This document shows, one piece after another, positions 8,948 to 16,308 of a DNA stretch of 64,000 bases. This stretch comes from Poriferisocius sp965200775. Its GTDB lineage: Bacteria > Actinomycetota > Acidimicrobiia > Acidimicrobiales > Bin134. The position numbers and the translations under genes were made by a program. The stretch's first letter is position 1. Every line of letters starts with the position of its first letter. The stretch covers positions 2,418,001 to 2,482,000 of the forward strand of contig OZ241383.1 in NCBI GenBank assembly GCA_965200775.1. Reading direction: 5' to 3'. The notes under the pieces are model-generated. The model was not told the DNA's origin. It worked only from the letters and a program-made list of their open reading frames with translations, and did no database searches.

Positions 8948-8966
8948 CAGCCCGCCGGACCACGAC

Positions 8967-10766
8967 ATGGCTTCCACCCCGGCCACCCCGGAAGGGCACC
9001 CCGCCGACATGGCTTCCACCCCAGAAGGACATCCCTTCGATTCCGTTGCCCTGGAGGTGGTGAAGAACGCATTGGCCACCATCGCCGAGGAAATGGGGCT
9101 GACCACAGTGCAGTCGGCCTACTCCTCAGTGGTGAAGGAAGGCGGCGATTCCACCGCTGCCGTCTTCGACCACCGGGGCCGTTTCATCGCCCAGTCGATG
9201 GGCGCTCCCCTGATGCACCTGTCCAGCCTCCGCCCTTCGCTGAAGTCCCTACTCGAGGACTTCGGGCCCGAGACCATGGCCGACGGCGACATCTACGCCT
9301 CCAACCACCCGTACCGGGGCGGGATCCACTCCAACGACGTGATGGTGTTCCGCCCGGTGTTCATCGACGGCACCCTTGCCTTTTTCACCTGCGCTCTGCT
9401 GCACGTGGCCGACTTGGGGGGCATGGCCGCCGGCGGACTTCCGGCCAACGCCACCGAGATGTTCCAGGAGGGCCTGGTGTTGCCCCCGGTGCCGCTGGCC
9501 GTTGCCGGGGAGCCCAACCAACCCATGCTCGACGTGATCGCGGCCAACAGCCGCACCCCCGAGAAGGTGCTGGGAGACATCCGAGCCATGATCGCCGCCA
9601 CCAACCTGGGGGCCGACCGCATCGCAGCCCTGGCCCGTCGCCACGGCCTCGACCGGCTCCACCGGCTCACCGATGAGCTGCTCGACTACACCGAGCGCCG
9701 CACCCGTGCCGGTATCGAGGCGCTGGCCGACGGCACCTACATCGGCTCGTTCGTAATTGACGACGACGGGGTGAACCCAGAGGCCGACCACGAGGTACAC
9801 GTCACCCTCACAGTGGCTGGATCCACCATCACCGCTGACTTCGAGGGAACCTCCCCCCAAGCCCCCGGCCCTATCAACGCCGCCGTGTCGCAAACCACCT
9901 CCGGGGTGCTGTACGCCATCCGCTGCATGCTGGCCCCCGATATCCCGGTGAACGACGGCGCTTTCCGCCCCCTCAACCTGCGCCTGCCCCCCGGCACCCT
10001 GGTGAACCCCCTTCCCCCGGCCGCGCTCAACGCTCGCATGGCCACCGTGATGGCGGTGGTGGAGGCCATGCTGGGGGCCTTCTCCCAGCTGGACCCGGCC
10101 CGGGCAGTGGCCGCCTCGTGCAACGTCCACGTTTACACAATGAACGGGACCGGCCCCGAAGGCCGCCCGTGGACGTTCATGGACCCCCAGTTCGGCGGGT
10201 CGGGTGCCCGGTCCGACCGCGATGGGGTGGACGTGACCGGCCCTTTGGTGTTCGGTTCCGGGGGTGGGTTCCACACCGTCGAGGCCTACGAGCAGGAGCA
10301 CCCGGTGCGCTTCGAGCGTTTCGAGTTGTGGACCGACTCGGGCGGGCCCGGGCAGTGGCGGGGCGGCACCGGGTCGCGCCGCGACATCCGCATCCTTACC
10401 GACGGTCAGTTCACCGGTAGGGCCACCGACCGATGCCGCCGCCCTCCGCCGGGCATCTACGGCGGTTCTGCCGGAGCGGGAGGGGGCTGGGTGCTCAACC
10501 ACGGCACCCCCGACGAGCAGCAGTTGCCGGCCAAGGTCACCGCTCACCCGCTGCGGGCCGGCGACGTGGTCACAATGCTCACCTCGGCCGGCGGAGGGTT
10601 CGGCGACCCGCTGGCCCGCCACCCCGACCTGGTGGCCGCCGACGTGCGCGACCGCCGGGTGTCGCCCGAGGCGGCCCGCCGGGACTACGGCGTTGTGATC
10701 GACCCCGAAACCGGCAAAGTTGACCGGGCCGCCACCCAAGCCCTGAGGCAGAGCCGGGAGCCCTGA
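8967..10766 (+). CDS. hyuB: Hydantoinase B/oxoprolinase family protein (HyuB)
   Basis: 599 aa, or 585 if translation begins at the second Met (9009). The first 28 residues contain a duplicated segment (MASTP...EGHP twice) encoded by a 42-bp direct repeat, which gives two possible starts. The catalytic domain begins at ALEVVKNALATIAEEMG and continues with GDIYASNHPYRGGIHSNDV, a family hallmark, through GGGFGDPLARHP near the C-terminus. HyuB pairs with HyuA, encoded 8 bases downstream, to make an ATP-dependent amidohydrolase of the hydantoinase, oxoprolinase or acetone carboxylase type. The likely substrate is a cyclic amide or a related carboxylation/hydrolysis reaction; it cannot be read from sequence. 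Confidence 0.9.
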   Translation: MASTPATPEGHPADMASTPEGHPFDSVALEVVKNALATIAEEMGLTTVQSAYSSVVKEGGDSTAAVFDHRGRFIAQSMGAPLMHLSSLRPSLKSLLEDFGPETMADGDIYASNHPYRGGIHSNDVMVFRPVFIDGTLAFFTCALLHVADLGGMAAGGLPANATEMFQEGLVLPPVPLAVAGEPNQPMLDVIAANSRTPEKVLGDIRAMIAATNLGADRIAALARRHGLDRLHRLTDELLDYTERRTRAGIEALADGTYIGSFVIDDDGVNPEADHEVHVTLTVAGSTITADFEGTSPQAPGPINAAVSQTTSGVLYAIRCMLAPDIPVNDGAFRPLNLRLPPGTLVNPLPPAALNARMATVMAVVEAMLGAFSQLDPARAVAASCNVHVYTMNGTGPEGRPWTFMDPQFGGSGARSDRDGVDVTGPLVFGSGGGFHTVEAYEQEHPVRFERFELWTDSGGPGQWRGGTGSRRDIRILTDGQFTGRATDRCRRPPPGIYGGSAGAGGGWVLNHGTPDEQQLPAKVTAHPLRAGDVVTMLTSAGGGFGDPLARHPDLVAADVRDRRVSPEAARRDYGVVIDPETGKVDRAATQALRQSREP

Positions 10767-10773
10767 GCGGCCG

Positions 10774-12843
10774 ATGACCGTCGCTTTGGGCATCGACATA
10801 GGCGGCACGTTCACCGATCTGGTGCTGATCGACCGGTCCACCGGCAACATCGGCACCACCAAAGTGCTCACCACCCCCGACGATCCCGCTGCCGGGGTGC
10901 TGGCCGGGGTGACCGAGCTGCAGGCCGATTCGGGTAGCGACCCGGGCGACGTGTCGCAGGCGGTCCACGCCACCACCCTGGCCACCAACCTGATCCTGGA
11001 ACGCAAGGGTGGGCCGGTGGCCTATGTCACCACCGGCGGGTTCGGCGACATCCTGATAATCGGCAACGAACGCAAGGGTGACGCCGAAAAATACGACGTC
11101 TTCTACACCAAGCAGGAACCCATCGTCCCCCGGCGGCGCATCGTGGACGTGGTCGAGCGCATCGCCGCCGATGGCTCGGTGATCACCCCGCTGGCCGTCG
11201 AACCGACCCGGACCGCTCTGGCCGACCTGTTGGCCCGGGAGCCGGTAGAAGCGGTGGCGGTGTGCTTCCTCCACGCTTACGCCAACGGCGACCATGAGCG
11301 TCGGGTGGCCGGCATCATCGCCGAACTCGACCCCGACCTGTACGTGGCCCTGTCCAGCGAGGTGTGGCCCGAGTACCGGGAGCTGCCCCGGGCCTGCACC
11401 ACGGTTATGTCGGCCTACGTGGGGCCCACCGTCACCCGCTACATCGACCGGCTCGACCGGGAACTGGCCGCCCAGGGCATCGAGGCCCGGCTTCAGATCA
11501 TGGGATCGGCGGGGGGCATCGTCTCCACCGCCACCATCGCCCGCCGCCCGGTGCAGCTCGTGGAGTCGGGTCCCGCCGCCGGGGTGATGGCCGCGGCCCA
11601 CGTCGGGCGCCTGAGCGGCATCGAGAACCTGATCTCGTTCGACATGGGCGGCACCACTGCCAAGGCCGGGGTGGTGCAGGGAGGCCGGCCCGCCATCGCT
11701 CACGAGTTCTACGTGGGGGGCACGGCGTCGTCGGGGCTGAAGCAGATCAACACGGGATACCCCATCAAGATCCCGGTGCTCGACCTGGCCGAGGTGGGTG
11801 CGGGCGGCGGCTCCATCGCCTACCTCGACGACGGAGGTGCCCTGCGGGTGGGGCCCGATTCAGCTGGGGCGGAGCCGGGACCGGCCTGCTACGACCGGGG
11901 CGGCACCGACCCCACAGTGACCGATGCCGATCTGGTGCTCGGCTACCTGAACCCCGACTTCTTCCTGGGCGGGCGCATGACGATCCGACCCGACCTGGCC
12001 ACCACAGCCATCGCCGGGCTGGCGGGGCCGCTCGGGCTGACCCCCACTGAGGCCGCTGCAGGAATCCACGAGGTGGTCAACTCCACGATGGCCGCCGCTG
12101 TTCGGGTGGTGACTCTGGAGCGGGGCATCGACCCCCGCGACTTCACCCTGGTGGCCTCCGGCGGGGCCGCCGGCGTGCATGTGGCCCGGCTGGCCCAGGA
12201 GTTCGACATCACCACCATGGTCATCCCTGCCAACCCCGGCGTGGGCTCTGCTCTGGGCCTTTTGACCTCCGATGTGGTCACCGACCACGTCCGCACCCGG
12301 GTGATCGATTCGGCCGACGCCGACCCGTCGGTGATCGAGGCCATCTACGCCGAGCTGGAGTCGGTGGCGGCCGCCGAGATCAGTGCCGAGGGTTTTGCTC
12401 GCGACCGCATCAGAATGGAGCGGGAGATCGACGTTCGGTACCGCCATCAGGCCCACGAGCTGACAGTCGCCCTCGATGGCTGCGACCTCGACGGGGCGGC
12501 TGACGCTTTCGGCGACCGGTACCAGAGGCTGTACGGCATCCGACAGGCCGACCCGGTGGAGTTCGTGAACTACAGGGTTCGGGTGATCGGCCCGGTGACC
12601 AAACCCGACTGGTCCACCACCGACACCGCCACCGACCGGGCCGAGCCCCATGCCAACCGCCCGGCCTACTTCGACGGTGAAGCGACCCCCACCCCGGTCT
12701 ACCGCCGCACCAGCCTGCGCCCTGGCCACACCATCGTCGGACCGGCCATCATCGAGGAACCCTCCTCCACCACGGTCATCCCTCCCCGGTGGACCGTGGC
12801 CATCGACAACCGCCTCAGCCTGATCCTGACCCCTGGCCAGTAG
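10774..12843 (+). CDS. hyuA: Hydantoinase/oxoprolinase family protein (HyuA), ATP-binding subunit
   Basis: 689 aa, close to the family norm. The N-terminus has the sugar-kinase/actin-like phosphate motif GIDIGGTFTDLVLID. A second nucleotide-contact region, SFDMGGTTAKAG, lies near residue 290, and GAGGGSIAYLD follows near 340. It begins 8 bases after the HyuB stop, so the two are translationally linked. HyuA supplies the ATP-using part of the heteromeric enzyme. The gene ends 52 bases before the convergent P450. All conserved motifs are intact. Confidence 0.92.
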   Translation: MTVALGIDIGGTFTDLVLIDRSTGNIGTTKVLTTPDDPAAGVLAGVTELQADSGSDPGDVSQAVHATTLATNLILERKGGPVAYVTTGGFGDILIIGNERKGDAEKYDVFYTKQEPIVPRRRIVDVVERIAADGSVITPLAVEPTRTALADLLAREPVEAVAVCFLHAYANGDHERRVAGIIAELDPDLYVALSSEVWPEYRELPRACTTVMSAYVGPTVTRYIDRLDRELAAQGIEARLQIMGSAGGIVSTATIARRPVQLVESGPAAGVMAAAHVGRLSGIENLISFDMGGTTAKAGVVQGGRPAIAHEFYVGGTASSGLKQINTGYPIKIPVLDLAEVGAGGGSIAYLDDGGALRVGPDSAGAEPGPACYDRGGTDPTVTDADLVLGYLNPDFFLGGRMTIRPDLATTAIAGLAGPLGLTPTEAAAGIHEVVNSTMAAAVRVVTLERGIDPRDFTLVASGGAAGVHVARLAQEFDITTMVIPANPGVGSALGLLTSDVVTDHVRTRVIDSADADPSVIEAIYAELESVAAAEISAEGFARDRIRMEREIDVRYRHQAHELTVALDGCDLDGAADAFGDRYQRLYGIRQADPVEFVNYRVRVIGPVTKPDWSTTDTATDRAEPHANRPAYFDGEATPTPVYRRTSLRPGHTIVGPAIIEEPSSTTVIPPRWTVAIDNRLSLILTPGQ

Positions 12844-12895
12844 CCGCCGGCTGCAACCGACGCTCAGCCCGGTCCCGAGCCCTGCTTGGAGACCG

Positions 12896-14146
12896 CTAGT
12901 TCCAACAAACGTGGAGATGTTCGTGGCCGTGGAGCACCAGGGTGGAACGGTACACGGGAGCTGGCCGAGTGGTATCCAACTCCATGGTGGGGAACCGCCG
13001 GACGAGGGCATCCAGAGCGGCGATGGCTTCAGCCCGGGCCAGCGACGACCCCAAGCAGTAGTAGGCCCCCAAACCGAACCCGTTGTGCGAGCGGGCGTCG
13101 CGGGTCAAGTCCAGGCGATCGGGCTCGGGAAAGGCCGCCGGATCCCGGTTGCACGCCCCCAACATCACCACGCAAAGGTCGCCTTCCGGGAAGGTCCGGC
13201 CGTCCACCTCCACATCGCCTGCCAGCACCCGGTGGTTGATTTGCACCGAGCTGTCGTAGCGCAGCAGCTCCTCGAAGGCGTCGTCGATCAGATCGGGGGT
13301 GGCCTGCAAGCGTTCCAGCTCGCTCCGGTTCTCAAGTAGCGCCTTGGTGGCGTTGCCGATGATGTCGGCGGTGGTCTCGTGACCGGCTTGCAGCAGGATG
13401 ACGCAGGTCGGGACGATCTCCCTGTCGGTGAGCTGGCCCCGCTCGTCGGACACCGTAACCAGCTTGGTCATCAGATCGTCGCCCGGATTGGCCCGGCGTT
13501 CGGAGGCCAGCTTGGTGAAGTACTCGGTAAACCCTCGTACTGCGGCTTCCCCGGCCTCGATCATCTCGTCGGTGAGAACAGCAATGTCACCCCGGCGGGC
13601 GAAGTCCCACATCCACTGGGTTATCTCCAGGATGTCGCTTCGGGGGATGCCCAACATCTCGCAGATCACATGCACCGGCAGCGGATAGGCGAACTGGCCG
13701 ACCAGGTCCATGCAGCCATCGCCAGCCACCTCGTCGAGCAGCCCGGTAACCACCTCGCTGATGGCGGGTTTGATCTTCTCCACCGCCCGGGGGGTGAACA
13801 CCCGAGCCACCATGGAGCGGATGCGCTGATGGTCGGGCGGGTCCAGCCACAGCAGCATCCGCTTCATCATGTCGTAGTACTCGGTGCCCGCTGCTCCCAC
13901 GTTGTACATCTCGGTGGTTCGGCGGTCGCTGATGGCCTTCGGACTGCGCAGGAGCTGATCGGCGTCGGCGTGGCGGGTGAACACCCACGCCTCGTGCAGG
14001 ATCTGATTTCCGGTCTTGTGGATGGGGGCAGCCTCCCTCAACGCGTGGTAGTGCGGGTAGAGGTTCCCCCGCCGTTCGGGGTCGATGATGTCGGCGATTA
14101 TCTGCTCGGGATCGGTGCTTACCGCAGGGCTCATGGCATCTGACAT
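12896..14146 (-). CDS. Cytochrome P450
   Basis: About 416 aa from the ATG at 14146; another Met four codons later is possible. The I-helix oxygen-binding motif is LLQAGHETTADIIG, the K-helix ExxR pair is in FEELLRYDSS, and the heme loop is FGLGAYYCLGSSLARAEA with the proximal Cys. Soluble class I actinobacterial P450s need a ferredoxin and reductase, which are not encoded nearby. It converges with hyuA. Motif completeness suggests an active mono-oxygenase. The substrate is unknown, though the setting among acyl-CoA and HyuAB genes suggests catabolism more than biosynthesis. Confidence 0.92.
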   Translation of the reverse strand: MSDAMSPAVSTDPEQIIADIIDPERRGNLYPHYHALREAAPIHKTGNQILHEAWVFTRHADADQLLRSPKAISDRRTTEMYNVGAAGTEYYDMMKRMLLWLDPPDHQRIRSMVARVFTPRAVEKIKPAISEVVTGLLDEVAGDGCMDLVGQFAYPLPVHVICEMLGIPRSDILEITQWMWDFARRGDIAVLTDEMIEAGEAAVRGFTEYFTKLASERRANPGDDLMTKLVTVSDERGQLTDREIVPTCVILLQAGHETTADIIGNATKALLENRSELERLQATPDLIDDAFEELLRYDSSVQINHRVLAGDVEVDGRTFPEGDLCVVMLGACNRDPAAFPEPDRLDLTRDARSHNGFGLGAYYCLGSSLARAEAIAALDALVRRFPTMELDTTRPAPVYRSTLVLHGHEHLHVCWN

Positions 14147-14375
14147 AGTGAGGGCCAACTTACAGCGGAAGCGGGGTCACCCGCCGAGATCACCTAGCCG
14201 CTCTCCCCTCGGCTACCTCTCAGCCCCGGTGACTCACCGGAGCAGTTATGGCCGCTCCACCATCATCGGAAAGTGCATACCGACTCACCGACAACAACCC
14301 ATCGCCAGCCTCCACAGACGGCGGGTCAGGCGTGGGTGGCGTCAATGTGTCGTTGCCTGAGGGTAGGGTCGTGTT

Positions 14376-15341
14376 GTGGGTTTGAGCAGCCGTGACGTGG
14401 GTGCCGATGGTCGGATCCGGCCGGCGGTGCAGCCTCAGTTGTTTTGGCAGGAATCTGGGGGAAGCTCGGCTGATGTGCTACCGGGTTCTCATGTTCGGCT
14501 GGATACCTGGTCTGGAGATCCTCTGGATGAGCTGGTCGGCCCGACGCTGGTGTGCGGCCCCGCGATTGACGGTCTGGGACTCCTGCCGAATGGGTGCGTG
14601 CAGACGGTTGTCACGTCACCGCCGTATTGGTCGCTCCGGGATTATGCGGCTGAGGGCCAGATTGGTCGTGAGGATGCTCTGGGCGAGTACGTGAAGAGCA
14701 TTGTGATGGCGTTTGACCAGGTGCGCCGGGTTCTGGCCGATGATGGCACGGTGTGGCCAAATGTGGGCGACTCCTACACCTCGGGCAACCGCAAGTACCG
14801 CGCACCCGATCGCAAGAACCGGGCCCGGGCCATGTCGGTTCGCCCTCCCACCCCGGCTGGCCTCAAACCCAAAGACCTCATCGGGGTCCCCTGGCGGTTG
14901 GGGTTCGCTCTTCCAGACGCCGGTTGGTGGCTGCGCTCCGAGGTGATCTGGTACAAGCCCAATGCCCACCCCGAATCGGTGTCCGATCGACCGACGAAAT
15001 CGCACGAGACCGTGTTCCTACTATCCAAGAACCAGGACTATTTCTACGATACCTCTGCTGTGAGGGCTCCCAACGACCGCCGGCTCCGCACCATGTGGGA
15101 TATCAATACAGAACCCCGCAGCAAAGGCGATGTGAGCGTCGAGGACCATCCTGCGGTCATGCCAATGACACTGGCCAGACGGTGCATCCAGATCACCAGC
15201 CGCCCCGGCGACACCGTGCTGGACCCCTACGCCGGTTCGGGCACCACCCTCATTGCCGCCCAACAACTCGGCCGCAACTGGGCCGGCGTTGAGCTGAACC
15301 CCGCTTACGTCGACCTCATTGAACGCCGGATCGCCGAGTGA
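14376..15341 (+). CDS. DNA methyltransferase, beta class, probable N4-cytosine
   Basis: 321 aa with a GTG start at 14376. The catalytic motif TSPPYWSLRDY (about residue 80) comes before the SAM-binding motif DPYAGSGTTLIAAQQLGR (about 280), which defines the beta order. TSPPYW is typical of N4-cytosine methylases. VGDSY and the EVIWYKPNAHP segment are usual in this family. It is followed after 65 bases by a broken SmaI-like endonuclease gene, so it is probably the protecting methylase of a CCCGGG-type system; the site is inferred from the partner only. The island has lower GC than its neighbours and ends in an IS256-type remnant, which suggests transfer. With the nuclease dead, this is an orphan methylase. 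Confidence 0.88.
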   Translation: MGLSSRDVGADGRIRPAVQPQLFWQESGGSSADVLPGSHVRLDTWSGDPLDELVGPTLVCGPAIDGLGLLPNGCVQTVVTSPPYWSLRDYAAEGQIGREDALGEYVKSIVMAFDQVRRVLADDGTVWPNVGDSYTSGNRKYRAPDRKNRARAMSVRPPTPAGLKPKDLIGVPWRLGFALPDAGWWLRSEVIWYKPNAHPESVSDRPTKSHETVFLLSKNQDYFYDTSAVRAPNDRRLRTMWDINTEPRSKGDVSVEDHPAVMPMTLARRCIQITSRPGDTVLDPYAGSGTTLIAAQQLGRNWAGVELNPAYVDLIERRIAE

Positions 15342-15406
15342 AACAGCCCAACTAGACAAGCATCAACAAAGAGAGCCTCGTCGCCAGTATCGAGGCTCTG
15401 TCCCCG

Positions 15407-16117
15407 ATGGGTGTGCGATTCATCTCAAGGATGATCGACTCGCTGGCATTCCCCTTCCAAGCTGACACAACCGACACTTGGCTGGCAGGGAATCCAGACT
15501 GGATTGAGTACCTCGGCCTCACAATCTCCGCTCACCATGGGACCACCCCGGAACCGTTGGGACTCGTTGGTTTTGAAGTTTCTTTCCGCAGTGCATGCGA
15601 TGCAGTCGGTTGGACAGTCGCCGAGCCAGGGTCGGCCACCCAACGGTTTATCGACACGACAGTCCTCACCGGAGACGGTACCGAACGGAAACTGTCTCTC
15701 AAGTCCACCGCGGCTCCTAAGCTCTAGGCGAACTCTGTCCATATTTCCAAACTAACCGAGGCCGCTTGGATTCAAGATGTCAGATCAGCCAAGACAAGGC
15801 GTGAACACACCGTTGGCCTGTTCCGCCGTTACCGATCAGCCGTGGACGCTATCATCATACTGCGAGCATTCCGAACCGACCGCAACACCATTCCCATAAA
15901 ATACCAGCTACTCGAAATCCCCACTTCGATCTTCGACTCCATCGAATACGCACCCAATAGTGCCTTTGCTCCCGATGGGCCTACCATCGATTGTGCCTAC
16001 CAAGGCGACCCAACTGCCGCTCGCGTTCATCTCGACCGCTCCGACACCAAAATCACGATCAAACAAATCAAACTCTCAGCCTGCACTCTCCATGCTGAAT
16101 GGATAAAGACGCCATAA
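15407..16117 (+). pseudogene. SmaI-like type II restriction endonuclease, interrupted by an in-frame amber codon
   Basis: Two open segments, 15407-15727 and 15728-16117, lie in the same frame and are separated only by TAG at 15725-15727. Joined, they give about 236 residues that follow the order I remember for SmaI: an ISAHHGTT segment, the core TERKLSLKSTAAP, then VHISKLTEAAW, KYQLLEIPTSIF and a C-terminal KLSACTLHAEW. The break is just after the presumed catalytic lysine strand. The frame also reads as protein for about 20 codons upstream of the ATG (NKESLVASIEALSP) without a standard start, so the 5' end may be damaged too. The gene follows the methyltransferase directly. The SmaI assignment is from memory and should be tested by alignment. 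Confidence 0.65.
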
Positions 16118-16147
16118 CCCAACCAAAACTCCATAACAACTGAAGCT

Positions 16148-16305
16148 CTGAGCGGATCTGTCGGAAATTTTGTGTATCGGACGTGATCTGAGGGTCCGCG
16201 GCTGGGTGCTGCTGGCCGGGAAGGATCATGTCTATGATTGATGAGAATGTGTCGGCGGTGCCAGCGAACGAGGCTGCTGACACAGAGCAGTCAACAGGCC
16301 TCTGA
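16148..16305 (+). mobile_element. IS256-family left-end remnant with the start of a transposase
   Basis: The segment GATCTGTCGGAAATTTTGTG (16154-16173) resembles the terminal inverted repeat of IS256/Mutator elements. About 55 bases later an ATG at 16228, preceded by AAGGA, opens a 25-codon frame (MSMIDENVSAVPANEAADTE...) that resembles the first residues of such transposases and ends at TGA 16303-16305. The rest of the element is missing. Beyond it lies the end of the molybdenum hydroxylase gene. This marks one edge of the restriction-modification island. Recognition is by pattern memory. Confidence 0.55.
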
Positions 16306-16308
16306 GCC

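Noticed and set aside
35..12843. Secondary-metabolite biosynthetic cluster
   Set aside because: There are acyl-CoA, SDR, HyuAB and P450 genes but no core synthase, carrier protein or resistance gene, so catabolism is more likely.
15725..15727. Amber recoding (pyrrolysine or readthrough) in the SmaI-like gene
   Set aside because: No recoding signal seen, and TAG is used as a normal stop elsewhere (for example after the crotonase at 60412), so a nonsense mutation is simpler.
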